A stretch of 40,567 nucleotides of DNA from Candidatus Loosdrechtia aerotolerans (GCA_021646405.1 SOER01000030.1:1-40567); one strand, 5' to 3'; shown: positions 1 to 8,132, numbered from the stretch's first letter. Made by a program: numbers and translations. Notes: generated from the sequence alone by a model not told the origin.

Positions 1-132
1 GATGAGGATATTGAGTTGCTCTCTATGCTGTCAGGGTATATTGGTATGGCAATAGAAAATGCCCTGCTGTACCAGGAAGTAAATCACCGGAAGATTCATA
101 ATGAGAATGTCCTGGAGAATATTCCCTTCTGA
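1..132 (+). pseudogene. 3' end of GAF-domain sensor protein, truncated
   Basis: An open frame enters from the left edge and stops at a TGA (130-132). The visible 43 residues read like the last strand and helix of a GAF domain (LSGYIGMAIENALLY) followed by the start of a linker helix ending VLENIPF. In GAF/PAS sensor kinases a phrase of this kind (ENIPFG...) normally opens the following PAS domain, so the stop falls just where the next domain should begin. No continuation is visible in the other two frames after position 132. I read it as a kinase truncated by a past rearrangement, but a natural short GAF protein cannot be excluded because the 5' part is outside the window. Confidence 0.5.
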
Positions 133-568
133 AAATACCGTTTATAGAGATGTAGCGCAGGCGGTTACCAACTTATCGAGGAGTTGGATCTCTGAACGCC
201 AACGGTTAAACCGAAACCACAAAACATAAAGTGGCTGCACATTCATTCAACTTTGTCACGGACGATCTCAGTGCAGGCTATCATAAGATCGGGGTTCAGG
301 CACAGATTGATACAATTTTTTCCTTATTATACGGCAACCAAATCACATAATTAGTTGATTTATTACAAAAAAGGGATAAAATATTATTGAATTTAGGATA
401 TGTACATACTAGATTTTTCAAAGGAATTAAGGTATTACCTGAAAAGAACAGAAGATTTGACCAGTCATTCCATCTAACACCTTTCCGTACTACTTATACC
501 TTGCTCTATTCCAGGATACAGGCAAACTCTTAACGTTAGAGGGTTTTACAGGTTCGTAGGGAAACTAA
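133..568. other. gene-free stretch
   Basis: About 435 bases with no convincing reading frame. It follows the truncated GAF frame and precedes the amphi-Trp gene. The piece around 229-350 has a slightly coding look (short open frames, higher GC) and may be the debris of whatever disrupted the upstream kinase gene. I see no strong terminator, tRNA or repeat in it. Confidence 0.4.
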
Positions 569-805
569 GTGGCGATACGAAAGAAGAAGCCAAAACGCGA
601 CATTGAGAAAAACTATCCCGCGAAGCAGTTTGTTACTAAACTGCGTCGCCTGGCTGATTGCATTGAACAGGGCAAGCGCTTCCGGATCCAGATAGCCGGA
701 GAACGAATCTCCATACCACCCACTGCCATCATCAATATCGAACATGAGCGTGGACTATCGGATGAGGAGGTGGAATTTCAGCTCAAATGGAGGACTGGTC
801 ATTAG
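569..805 (+). CDS. amphi-Trp domain-containing protein
   Basis: A 78-residue basic-to-acidic small protein. Residues 20-75 match the pattern of the amphi-Trp domain family (TIGR04354-like): FVTKLRRLADCIEQGKRFRI, then IAGERISIPPTAIINIEHERG, then an acidic helix and a final LKWR. The family's function is not established; members are small and often sit beside other small stress or envelope genes. The start is GTG at 569; the N terminus MAIRKKKPKRDIEKNY is strongly basic. No clear Shine-Dalgarno is visible, so the start is less certain than the frame. It is followed 98 bases later by a zinc-ribbon gene on the same strand. No signal peptide or membrane segment. Confidence 0.75.
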   Translation: MAIRKKKPKRDIEKNYPAKQFVTKLRRLADCIEQGKRFRIQIAGERISIPPTAIINIEHERGLSDEEVEFQLKWRTGH

Positions 806-903
806 CGCAGGACAGGTGCGCCATGTGGCAGGACACAACCTGATGATCGTCCTGGAATTATCGTGGATACAAAAACTATTGCAACTTTAAGGAGAGTAGG
901 TAT

Positions 904-1179
904 ATGAATTGCCCCGTATGTAAAAAGGTCACGCTTGTTATGGCGGACCGGCAGGGTATCGAAGTGGATTGTTGTCCACAATGTTGTGGAATCTGGCTTG
1001 ATCGCGGAGAGCTCGACAAAATCATCGAACGCTCCGCCCAGGCCAGTGCAGCAATCGGGAGGCGGGTGTCAAAGCAACGGGATCGTGGCTCTAGAGGCAG
1101 ACGTGACTATCATGACTACGATGACGACGAGTACCATGGCTACCCGCGAAAAAAGAAAAAACGAGGGTTTCTCAACTAG
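904..1179 (+). CDS. TFIIB-type zinc-ribbon protein (zf-TFIIB family)
   Basis: A 91-residue protein with an N-terminal zinc ribbon: C3-x2-C6 and C24-x2-C27, with the family signature GIWLDRGEL right after the second Cys pair (residues 29-37). This matches the small zf-TFIIB family (PF13453), believed to bind zinc; its cellular role is unknown. The C-terminal half is low-complexity: an Arg/Gly stretch (50-66), an Asp/Tyr/His run (67-80) and a Lys-rich end (KKKKRGFLN), consistent with nucleic-acid or anionic-surface contact, which is inference. The start is well supported by AAGGAGAG about 8 bases before the ATG. Probably co-transcribed with the upstream amphi-Trp gene. Confidence 0.8.
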   Translation: MNCPVCKKVTLVMADRQGIEVDCCPQCCGIWLDRGELDKIIERSAQASAAIGRRVSKQRDRGSRGRRDYHDYDDDEYHGYPRKKKKRGFLN

Positions 1180-1570
1180 GTATTCGAATTCGACTGTGGA
1201 AAACACAGCTAATACACGATTGGAACTTCAAACACTTCTCTAGCTTGTTGGGTGAGAGAACATACATCAGAAAAAGACCGTGTTGGTGTACAAAAAATAT
1301 TTTCACAAATAGATAGATTAGTCAGAAATATATTGAGAGGTTACACTGCTCATATATCTTCATGATTTGATAAGAGACTTCAATCAAACCATTCATCAGT
1401 AGGGTCGAGGACTGGCGCGGTACTCAAAGCCCGTTTCCAGTCCCCGCACCGTCAAACGCAGCATGCAGATTTCCTGCACTACGCGCTTACTCTGTTAACT
1501 TTCATTCACAAATGCAATTGGCGCCATCGGAGCCGGCTGTTTGTGGCGTTGAATACAAAGAGTCTCTTAA

Positions 1571-1583
1571 GCTCCAGAGGAGC
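1571..1583. repeat. short palindrome GCTCCAGAGGAGC
   Basis: A 5-bp stem with a 3-base loop, followed by GACCTGTTT. A related version occurs at about 38876-38900 (GAGCTCCTGAGGAGTGGTAT...) with the same layout of palindrome followed by a T-rich tail. The two look like members of one dispersed repeat family. Confidence 0.5.
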
Positions 1584-1645
1584 GACCTGTTTCTTCCCAT
1601 CATTATTCACATAAAGCATCCTGGCTACCCTTTTGCCCTTTTCTC

Positions 1646-1674
1646 CTCGTTCCAACGCTCTGCGTTGTAACGAG
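1646..1674. repeat. 29-bp hairpin repeat (REP-like)
   Basis: CTCGTTCCAACGC, loop TCT, then GCGTTGTAACGAG: 12 of 13 stem positions pair. There is no T-run on either side, so it does not look like a terminator. It resembles the common bacterial short palindrome of the type CGTTCCCACGC-N3-GCGTGGGAACG. Its location in a gene-free stretch suits a REP-like dispersed element. Confidence 0.65.
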
Positions 1675-1771
1675 ATATATAAGATGAGAAAAATATGTGG
1701 GTAAGGATGAGCTCACAAGGGGAGGAAAGAGGGAGGGTTTTTTCCACTGATAAAGGGAAAGGTACAATGAC

Positions 1772-1788
1772 TTATGGTCAGGTACTTA
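1772..1788 (-). repeat. solo terminal-repeat-like word of the 79-bp element family
   Basis: TTATGGTCAGGTACTTA matches the reverse complement of the left end of the 79-bp elements (TTGTGGTCAGGTACCTA) at 15 of 17 positions. No partner end is visible within 200 bases, so this may be a relic end or chance similarity. Confidence 0.3.
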
Positions 1789-1945
1789 CTAGCTTTCCCT
1801 GGACACACAACCGGATATCATTGAGAACAGTGAATTTTGTACTCGATTTTTCCGGGATAATGAGGTATGTTACCGGTAGTTGTATGGTTGTCTTTACCCA
1901 AAATTTCATGCTTAAATAATTACCTCTTTCTACTAAGAATACCAA

Positions 1946-3325
1946 ATGGATATTAAATTTATGGAGATAATCTGGTTAACCGTCCCTCCAATTGCCGGGG
2001 CATTGCTCGGAGGCATGATTATGTGGCTGATTAACAGGCCGCGCGTTACATTACTTAATGACCGGCTGGTTATAATCCAACAGGAACTCGCTATGGTTCA
2101 ACAGGATCTTGAAAATACCTATACAGATCTGAATCAAAAGAATGAAAAAATCGCTGAGCTTAATCAATTAACTACGCGGCTTGAGACCATACTTGAACAT
2201 GAACGCAGGACAGCAAATGAAAAAATCGCAATCCTGAATGATGCTACAGTAAAACTCGGCGATACCTTTAAAGCGCTTTCTGCTGAGGCCCTCAAAAGTA
2301 ACAATCAATCCTTTCTGGAATTAGCAAGGGTTACCCTGGAAAAATACCAGACGGAGGCAAAGGGCGATCTCGAACAAAGACAAAAGGCCGTAGAGAACCT
2401 GGTTACACCTATTAAACAATCATTAGAGAAGGTAGATATTCAGATTCGTGAATTAGAGAATGCCCGTCAACAGGCGTACGGGAGTCTAACCGAACAGGTC
2501 AAATCACTCGTCTCTACGCAAGAGAGATTGCAGTCCGAAACAAATAACCTCGTTAAAGCGCTCAGAACACCATCAGTACGGGGTCATTGGGGTGAAATAC
2601 AATTGAAAAGGGTTGTTGAGATAGCAGGCATGATAGAATATTGCGATTTCTATCAACAACAAACGGTACAGTCTGAGGATGGGAAGCTGCGACCCGATGT
2701 CCTTATCCGGCTACCCGGAGGTAAAAATATCATTATCGATGCCAAGGCTCCTCTGCAAGCTTATCTTGAGGCGCTGGAGGTTGCCACTGATGATCTGCGT
2801 TCATCGAAACTCAAAGATCATGCACGACAAGTCCGGTCACATATAGGAAAGTTGAGTACAAAATCGTATTGGGACCAATTCCAACCTACCCCTGAATTTG
2901 TGATCCTTTTCCTGCCAGGAGAAACGTTTTTCAGTGCAGCACTGGAACATGATCCTGCACTTATTGAGGAAGGTGTCCAGCAGCGTGTTATCCTGGCAAC
3001 CCCGACAACATTAATTGCACTCCTCCGTGCAGTACATTATGGATGGAGGCAGGAACAGATAGCTGAAAACGCCTTGCGAATCAGTGAACTCGGTCAGGAA
3101 CTTCACGAACGCATTGCAACAATGGTCGAACACTTAACCAAACTCGGCGGGTCCCTGGGAAAGGCCGTAGAGACGTTCAATGCAACGGTAGCATCCTTTG
3201 AAGGACGTGTACTCCCCTCTGCACGGAAATTTAAATCGTTAGGAGCCGGAAGTAAGAAGGAAATAGAAGATGTTCTTCAGATCGATAAAATTACAAGGGT
3301 TCCTGCGAATACAAAAGATGATTAG
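1946..3325 (+). CDS. rmuC: DNA recombination protein RmuC
   Basis: A 459-residue RmuC-family protein. An N-terminal membrane segment lies at residues 6-29 ([20 protein letters not shown]), followed by a long coiled coil (about 35-205) rich in Gln, Glu, Lys and Leu. The conserved RmuC core begins near 205 with [19 protein letters not shown] and continues through [15 protein letters not shown] and [16 protein letters not shown]. RmuC proteins limit inversions and recombination at short inverted repeats and are thought to be nuclease-like; the catalytic details are not established. Two ATGs are possible (1946 and 1961); no good Shine-Dalgarno decides between them. It converges with the DUF362 gene, the two stop codons overlapping by 4 bases. 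Confidence 0.93.
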   Translation: MDIKFMEIIWLTVPPIAGALLGGMIMWLINRPRVTLLNDRLVIIQQELAMVQQDLENTYTDLNQKNEKIAELNQLTTRLETILEHERRTANEKIAILNDATVKLGDTFKALSAEALKSNNQSFLELARVTLEKYQTEAKGDLEQRQKAVENLVTPIKQSLEKVDIQIRELENARQQAYGSLTEQVKSLVSTQERLQSETNNLVKALRTPSVRGHWGEIQLKRVVEIAGMIEYCDFYQQQTVQSEDGKLRPDVLIRLPGGKNIIIDAKAPLQAYLEALEVATDDLRSSKLKDHARQVRSHIGKLSTKSYWDQFQPTPEFVILFLPGETFFSAALEHDPALIEEGVQQRVILATPTTLIALLRAVHYGWRQEQIAENALRISELGQELHERIATMVEHLTKLGGSLGKAVETFNATVASFEGRVLPSARKFKSLGAGSKKEIEDVLQIDKITRVPANTKDD

Positions 3326-4392
3326 GTTACATTCAGTTCTATTATATCAATAGCATTTTTATCATACACACCCAACCCCTTCATTCCTGCTGTAATAATG
3401 TGCCTGGCTTGCCGGGATGCAGGCATGCGATTATGCTCTTTTCGTTTCTTGTCGATGATTTCGAGGCCGATCCTGTCAATAGCCACAGGGTCAGTCCCAA
3501 AAAACAACCGCTCCTCATTCCACATCATGTTTGGCTTCATACCAACTGGTCCGCCGTCAAAACAGGCCTGTAATGCATCTACAATATGGAGACGGACTTT
3601 ACTCTGCATGGCCGGATGAACACATATCTCGGATATGGCAGGGTCGCAGAAATACGGTGATGGATGAAACCTGGCAGTATTATTTACCACACCAAAGGCA
3701 AGGTTTTTGAGGCACAGGGTTACGCCTGCAATTCCATGATTTTTCATAACAGGGACATTAATTATAGCTGTAACCTGTCGGGTAGCGATGTTGCTAAACA
3801 GCGACCGGACACCATTTTTTTCGCGTATAGTAGGATCATCATCTTCAGATTCATAGTAGACTTCATTATTATATCCAGCCGTTTGTTCAGTGCCATAATA
3901 GCGAACCCCGCTGCTTCCCTTGTTTAATTGGTAACCTGCAAACATCAAATGGCCTTCAAAACGGTCCCAAACAATAATATTATTTTCTTTCACACCAGCG
4001 GCTAGTAAACTGAGGATGATAGCATGAACAACCTCTGGCCTTGTGGATAGTTTTTTTCCGGCAATCGGGTTAATTTTAATTCCCACAACATCCTGAGGAC
4101 TAAAGAAACTACGCCATGCCCCTGCAGTTGTCTTTTTCCCCGTAAGGGCGAACATCCCCTCATCCATCATCCTTTGAATCACTGTTAAATCCGGCTTGCC
4201 ATCCTTCATGATCCCGCCCTTTTTTACAGCAATCACCCTGCTTCTGGTGTTTACCGGAAGCTGCTTATCATCGCCGTCACTCACCGGCGGCAAACCTCCC
4301 ATATATCCAATACCTATACTCGCCCCAAAAACACCAAATGCGGTATGCTTTAAGAAATCCCGGCGCGTGAGACAATTATCCTTTGTACTCAT
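3322..4392 (-). CDS. DUF362 domain-containing protein with Tat signal
   Basis: A 356-residue exported protein. The N terminus carries a twin-arginine signal, [19 protein letters not shown], so it is probably exported folded. The mature part has the DUF362 pattern: [19 protein letters not shown], then [19 protein letters not shown] (family K-x-H region), [13 protein letters not shown], and [18 protein letters not shown] near the end. The family's reaction is unknown; some members carry Fe-S domains, but no extra Cys cluster is visible here. I chose the ATG at 4392, not the upstream one at 4416, because AAAGGAGG sits 7 bases before it and the Tat motif then lies at the usual distance. The gene converges with rmuC. 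Confidence 0.88.
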   Translation of the reverse strand: MSTKDNCLTRRDFLKHTAFGVFGASIGIGYMGGLPPVSDGDDKQLPVNTRSRVIAVKKGGIMKDGKPDLTVIQRMMDEGMFALTGKKTTAGAWRSFFSPQDVVGIKINPIAGKKLSTRPEVVHAIILSLLAAGVKENNIIVWDRFEGHLMFAGYQLNKGSSGVRYYGTEQTAGYNNEVYYESEDDDPTIREKNGVRSLFSNIATRQVTAIINVPVMKNHGIAGVTLCLKNLAFGVVNNTARFHPSPYFCDPAISEICVHPAMQSKVRLHIVDALQACFDGGPVGMKPNMMWNEERLFFGTDPVAIDRIGLEIIDKKRKEHNRMPASRQARHIITAGMKGLGVYDKNAIDIIELNVT

Positions 4393-4622
4393 CCTATTGC
4401 CTCCTTTCAAAAACAAAACTGTTATTGAAAATGAACATTATAGCGATTCAAGATTAAAACCGGATAGAATAAAATGTGCAGGTACATTGCTTCAGGGTCG
4501 ATTCTAGCTAAATAAGAACCCTTTGTCCAAAAAATTTTCTTCCTGTCGGGAAGCAGAATTGTATTGAATTTTAAATGATAAATCTTTACATTAAAGACAT
4601 GTTACAAAAATACATTCGAAAC

Positions 4623-5288
4623 ATGAAACTATCAATAACCTTTATTACCCTCGCGATTGCATGCGTTTGCATGAGTATCTCTGCCGGTGAAAAGATAAAG
4701 CGTGAGCGCCCGGGCAGGCTCTTTAGTCTTTCAAAGATACCATTACTCGAGGATCCCGGACGTGATGCATGGCAAAAACCAGAACAAATATTTGATGCAC
4801 TAAAGATTGAAAAAGGACAGCATATCGGAGATATTGGTGCAGGATCCGGATACCTTACTATAAAACTAGCGGAACGTACAGGAACAACCGGGACTGTTTA
4901 TGCCGTTGATATACAACAAGATATGCTCGATTATATAAAACACCGATTAACCGAAAAGGGATTAAAAAATGTCGTCCTCGTGTTAGGCGATATGAACGAT
5001 CCAAAGCTGCCTCCCGAAAGTTTGGATACAGCAATCTTATTAAGCATCTACCATGAGATAGTGAAACCGGTTGATTTTATAAAAAAGCTCAAACCAGTTT
5101 TAAAACCTAATGGAAAACTGGCCATCCTGGAATTCGGTGACGAGAGCCCCATTGGTCCACCCCTGTATTTCCGCTTACCAGAAGACGTTATCATAGACGA
5201 AGTAACAGCGGCTGGTTTTACCCTATCACAAAGGCATACATTCCTCCTCCCCTACCAGTACCTTTTAGTCTTCACTTTATCTCATTGA
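4623..5288 (+). CDS. exported class I SAM-dependent methyltransferase
   Basis: About 221 residues from the ATG at 4623. A hydrophobic N-terminal segment (MKLSITFITLAIACVCMSISAG) looks like a signal peptide. The following domain is a Rossmann methyltransferase: motif I GDIGAGSGYLTIKLAE, acidic strand-2 residue in VYAVDIQQDML, and motif IV region LDTAILLSIYHEI. An in-frame ATG at 4575 would add 16 residues before the signal peptide; I prefer 4623 because it places the basic residue and hydrophobic core correctly. Such signal-bearing methyltransferases occur in planctomycetes and other envelope-rich bacteria; the substrate is unknown. SAM is normally cytoplasmic, so an exported enzyme is puzzling. 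A MITE-like element starts 1-2 bases after the stop codon. Confidence 0.8.
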   Translation: MKLSITFITLAIACVCMSISAGEKIKRERPGRLFSLSKIPLLEDPGRDAWQKPEQIFDALKIEKGQHIGDIGAGSGYLTIKLAERTGTTGTVYAVDIQQDMLDYIKHRLTEKGLKNVVLVLGDMNDPKLPPESLDTAILLSIYHEIVKPVDFIKKLKPVLKPNGKLAILEFGDESPIGPPLYFRLPEDVIIDEVTAAGFTLSQRHTFLLPYQYLLVFTLSH

Positions 5289-5289
5289 T

Positions 5290-5368
5290 TAGGTACCTGA
5301 CCACAAATTTTTGTACATTTGTATTGCCGGGGAGTTTCAATATGCAAATATTTATGTACAGGTACTTA
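5290..5368 (+). mobile_element. 79-bp MITE-like element, copy 1
   Basis: Begins TAGGTACCTGACCACAAATT and ends ATGTACAGGTACTTA. The outer ~25 bases of each side are imperfect inverted repeats of each other. A near-identical copy (2 differences in 79) lies at 39117-39195. Both copies are bounded by TA, as expected for insertion at a TA target. It carries no coding capacity. It sits directly after the methyltransferase stop codon. Confidence 0.8.
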
Positions 5369-5402
5369 TAGTATCAAAATGACGTAAAAAAGGAAAAAGG
5401 AC

Positions 5403-5783
5403 ATGGTAAAATTATTAAATAAAAAATTACCCATTCTCATCTGTTTAGCTTTTTCCCTAACAAGTTCATGTACACAACCTCCTCCCTGTCAGAATGGAAA
5501 ATATCTCACTGCGAGTCCTCATAAGTTAAGTGTCCATTCAGGATCCGTAGATACGGTATTTGTCCGGTTATTGGACCGGAAGGGAAGGCCTCTTTCCGGA
5601 ATGATTGTCAGAGCAAGAAGTACCTCTCCAACTGTTGCAACAGTTACACCAGAATCAACAGTTACGGACGTAACAGGAAAGGCAACATTTACGGTAAAAG
5701 GTATTTCACCGGGAACTACCTATAGTATTATTTCTACAGATGGATGTACTGCGAAAGTTGAGATTGTATTTATAGGACATTGA
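5403..5783 (+). CDS. Ig-like (Big_1/invasin-type) domain lipoprotein
   Basis: A 126-residue protein. Residues 1-23 form a lipoprotein-type signal (LPILICLAFSLTSSC), with Cys23 as the likely lipidated residue. The rest is a single beta-rich domain of the bacterial Ig-like group 1 kind: an early SVHSGSVDTVFVRLLDRKGRPLSG, then a VATVTPESTVTDVTGKATFTV core with the characteristic T-D-x-x-G-K-A-T-F turn, and a final strand KVEIVF. It probably sits in the periplasm or on a membrane as a small adhesion or structural module; the partner is unknown. The ATG at 5403 follows an AAAAAGGAAAAAGG purine run. Confidence 0.78.
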   Translation: MVKLLNKKLPILICLAFSLTSSCTQPPPCQNGKYLTASPHKLSVHSGSVDTVFVRLLDRKGRPLSGMIVRARSTSPTVATVTPESTVTDVTGKATFTVKGISPGTTYSIISTDGCTAKVEIVFIGH

Positions 5784-5950
5784 GGATATTTTTTATCTTT
5801 TATCAGCACTTTAACCGTCTGGCAGAACTCGAATGTTGGGATAAGAGACTCCCTCAGATTGTACCTGACATTCAAGAGGTTTCCTGTGAAGAATTGCTTG
5901 AAATCTTTATAAAGGATTTAGGGCTTCTAAAAGAACCACCCTGGCTATGA
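5780..5950 (+). pseudogene. possible small gene or gene fragment
   Basis: A 56-codon open frame (TTG at 5780 to TGA at 5948-5950) that overlaps the end of the lipoprotein gene. The translation looks protein-like (FNRLAELECWDKRLPQIVPD, then CEELLEIFIKDLGLLKEPPWL) with a soluble helical character. No ATG and no ribosome-binding site are present. It is most likely the tail of a decayed gene; a genuine small TTG-start gene is less likely. I do not recognise the family. Confidence 0.3.
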
Positions 5951-6042
5951 GCAGAATGGCTTTTTTCGTCAGTAAGGGGTTTGAAATACTATACGCTTGT
6001 TAGAAGCCCATTGGTTAGAAATAGGAATTCCATACTACTTTC

Positions 6043-6810
6043 CTATGGAATCTTTTTCACTACAAGTTCTTGTTTTATCCTTGTATTTCCACGTTCTTCA
6101 ATAGTTTTAATCAACTTCTCTTTCGATGTCCATCCACGGTAAAAACAAACCTTTACTTCGCCCGTATCAGTATTTACGTCAGAACTTACCACCCCAAAAA
6201 CCCCTAAAAGGTAAGCTCGTACATCATGCGCCTCAACTTCAACCATACCCTCTGTCTCAAAGGTAATGGTATCCAGAGGAATATTTACCCTGAACTCGTT
6301 GTCTTCCAATGCCTTTATTATCTTTTTGGCAAACCTGATCCATCCTTCATAGTAATGAATAGTAACCTCTCTCGTTTTCAAATCAATATTATTCGTCAAA
6401 ACACCCGGTAGCTCATCAAGGGTCTGTTTTAATTTTTCTACATCTGAATCATTCATTACATTATCAATTTTAAAGGTAAGATAATCAGGAAGCGAGGCAT
6501 CAAAACCTGCATCCTGAATAGCTTCAATAATTTGTTCTTCCGTAATCGCACCGGGGCAAAGGGTGGAGATACATATCTCCGTTCTATCCGGATTTATATT
6601 TGCGCACTTAATTGCCTCGTTCTTTTGTAAAACAGCCTTTAATTTAATTGCCTCAGCAAGGTTATTTACTCCTTGTAATTTCAGGGTAATGCCATCCGGT
6701 GAAGAGCCGCCACCTCCACATGCATACACGTTGTTCGAGAATGGATACAGGAGCACAAAACCTATTAATAAACATATCAATACCATCGTATACTTAAACA
6801 AAATCTTCAT
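6043..6810 (-). CDS. exported protein with three HMA-like (ferredoxin-fold) repeats
   Basis: A 255-residue protein. Residues 1-31 are an export signal ending NVYACGGGG; the VYAC word could serve as a lipobox with Cys31. The mature part has about three repeats of a beta-alpha-beta-beta-alpha-beta pattern (about 40-108, 108-180, 180-250), each with phrases like ITLKLQGVNNLAEAIKLKAVL or LTFKIDNVMNDSDVEKLKQTL and a G-V-hydrophobic turn. This resembles heavy-metal-associated (HMA) domains, but the metal-binding C-x2-C is missing; the only other Cys are at ANI-preceding and STLCPG positions. The ATG at 6810 is preferred over 6876 because of AGAGG upstream and the signal peptide. It lies downstream of the di-heme peroxidase on the same strand, probably in one transcript. 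Confidence 0.7.
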   Translation of the reverse strand: MKILFKYTMVLICLLIGFVLLYPFSNNVYACGGGGSSPDGITLKLQGVNNLAEAIKLKAVLQKNEAIKCANINPDRTEICISTLCPGAITEEQIIEAIQDAGFDASLPDYLTFKIDNVMNDSDVEKLKQTLDELPGVLTNNIDLKTREVTIHYYEGWIRFAKKIIKALEDNEFRVNIPLDTITFETEGMVEVEAHDVRAYLLGVFGVVSSDVNTDTGEVKVCFYRGWTSKEKLIKTIEERGNTRIKQELVVKKIP

Positions 6811-6845
6811 ATGCGTTACCTCTTCTTGAAAATTATTTTTATAGA

Positions 6846-6876
6846 TTGAATGACCCGCCGATGGCGGGTCATTCAA
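6846..6876 (-). other. perfect 14-bp hairpin between peroxidase and HMA-like gene
   Basis: TTGAATGACCCGCC, loop GAT, GGCGGGTCATTCAA: every one of 14 pairs matches. On the coding (minus) strand it starts 13 bases after the peroxidase stop codon. No T-run follows it (TCTATAAAA), so it is not a classic intrinsic terminator. It could stabilise the upstream mRNA or reduce read-through into the HMA-like gene. Confidence 0.75.
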
Positions 6877-6889
6877 CCGTATGAGAATC

Positions 6890-7915
6890 TTATAACGCCT
6901 TCATGAACTCAACCAGGTCTTGTAACTCCTGCTGGCTCAGATGTGATGTCCTGCCATGCATGTCTTTCTCATTTACCGTGTTATTGATCGTATCCATCAG
7001 TGTCCGTGCACTTCCGTCATGGAAATAGGTCCCTGATGCATAGATGTCCCGTAAAGTAGGGGTATCAAACTCCTTTACCAGGTCTAACCCGATAATCGGC
7101 GTATCGCTCTCCTCACCATAGGGATCCTCTCCTGCCTCCAGTGCACTCACATTGAATACCTTTCCCGGTGTTGATCTGAATCCCTTTACCCCAACCCTGC
7201 CTGTTCCTACATCATGGGTCTGGGCATCACTGAAAAGAGCCCTCGGATCTGATGCGTCCCCCGGATGGCACTCTGAACATCCTACCTGCGGATCATTGAA
7301 TATCTTCTCACCCCTCTTCTGTGCCTCGGTCAAACCACCATCTTCGGTCCTGAAAGGGCTTCCCGTAAACTCTAATGACCTGATGTAGCAGATCAGCGAC
7401 TCAAGTCTCTCAGGGGAAAAGTTCTCACTCCTGAACACAAACCCCGGGTCTCTTCCGCATACCCTGTCCAGTGAACTGGTTGCACCTACGATTTCATCCG
7501 GATGTCCGGTGAATCCCTCATGCCTGAACGGCGGTAAGTATCTTCCACCCCGGATATACTTCACATTCTTCCAGCTCCCCCAGCCCTCATCACCTAAGTC
7601 CCAGATCAACCCCGTTGTCTGACCTCTCTCATAATGGCAGCTGGCGCAGGTATACTCTCCCTGAAGCGACCAGGAAGCGTCATTAAAGAGAAACTGTCCG
7701 TATCGGACCAACTCGCTCTTATAGGGCGAATGCTTTACCCGATAATGTACCTCAGGTACCGTCAGGGGTTCACCCCGTGGAAGCGGTTCCCATTCCGGTC
7801 CTGTCTGGATCGTTGCCGTCACCTGTGGCATTGCAGCCATCAGCTCTCCGGTTGTTGCAAACCCGGCAATACCAAGGGCAGCAACTAACCCGATCTTTAG
7901 CGTCCTTGTAAACAT
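6890..7915 (-). CDS. di-heme cytochrome c peroxidase / MauG family protein
   Basis: A 341-residue exported c-type cytochrome. Residues 1-29 are a signal peptide. Two heme-binding motifs are present: C90-A-S-C-H94 and C213-S-E-C-H217, the usual one-per-domain layout of bacterial di-heme peroxidases. The family signature TPTLRDIYASGTYFHDGSAR lies at about 285-304. Such proteins reduce hydrogen peroxide with electrons from small cytochromes or, in MauG relatives, carry out high-valent iron chemistry; which applies here is not clear. It acts outside the cytoplasmic membrane (in anammox bacteria perhaps in the anammoxosome, by inference). The start at 7915 is fixed by AAGGAGG 7 bases upstream. A sigma-54 promoter lies about 150 bases upstream, and an NtrC-type regulator is the next gene. 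Confidence 0.9.
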   Translation of the reverse strand: MFTRTLKIGLVAALGIAGFATTGELMAAMPQVTATIQTGPEWEPLPRGEPLTVPEVHYRVKHSPYKSELVRYGQFLFNDASWSLQGEYTCASCHYERGQTTGLIWDLGDEGWGSWKNVKYIRGGRYLPPFRHEGFTGHPDEIVGATSSLDRVCGRDPGFVFRSENFSPERLESLICYIRSLEFTGSPFRTEDGGLTEAQKRGEKIFNDPQVGCSECHPGDASDPRALFSDAQTHDVGTGRVGVKGFRSTPGKVFNVSALEAGEDPYGEESDTPIIGLDLVKEFDTPTLRDIYASGTYFHDGSARTLMDTINNTVNEKDMHGRTSHLSQQELQDLVEFMKAL

Positions 7916-8074
7916 GTTAAACCTCCTTAAATAATATAACAATAAAATAAATCCTATTGTATACAAACCTTGCGATCATTTCTCACCACTATTCGTACTC
8001 GCAAATATCTTTCTCCGCATCACCTCCTTTCCCTTACACTATTACTTAAAATAATCACCTGTAGCATAAAGTTT

Positions 8075-8090
8075 AGCAACAAGAATGCCA
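8075..8090 (-). promoter_or_regulatory. sigma-54 (RpoN) promoter for the peroxidase operon
   Basis: On the minus strand: TGGCATTCTTGTTGCT. This fits the -24/-12 consensus TGGCAC-N5-TTGCW: GG and GC are separated by exactly 10 bases, and the only core mismatches are T for C in TGGCAT (an allowed pyrimidine) and a T at the less conserved next position. It points at the di-heme peroxidase gene, with a predicted start near 8064. Confidence 0.75.
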
Positions 8091-8109
8091 ATACCTTCTG
8101 TTTGTATAT

Positions 8110-8132
8110 AAGTATTTACAATGCAATTACTT
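8110..8132. promoter_or_regulatory. candidate activator-binding dyad upstream of the sigma-54 promoter
   Basis: AAGTATTT-N7-AATTACTT, with 7 of 8 arm positions complementary, lies just upstream of the -24 element. This could be a site for the adjacent NtrC-type regulator. The region is AT-rich, so a chance dyad is quite possible; usual enhancer sites lie further upstream. Confidence 0.3.

Larger units (their letters stand above)
1180..1945. other. gene-free stretch with repeat remnants
   Basis: Roughly 765 bases without a convincing gene. It contains a short palindrome GCTCCAGAGGAGC near 1571-1583, a strong hairpin at 1646-1674, and a terminal-repeat-like word at 1772-1788 (each listed separately). 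The block around 1398-1500 is GC-richer than its surroundings and looks like debris of a mobile element, but I cannot assign it. A 74-codon frame at 1695-1919 lacks a ribosome-binding site and any family look, and I do not call it. Confidence 0.5.

Noticed and set aside
1398-1500. Group II intron remnant
   Set aside because: The GC-rich block has a familiar look, but I could not identify domain V, an intron boundary or a reverse transcriptase frame.
1695-1919. 74-codon open frame
   Set aside because: No ribosome-binding site, no family resemblance, and it overlaps repeat-like DNA.
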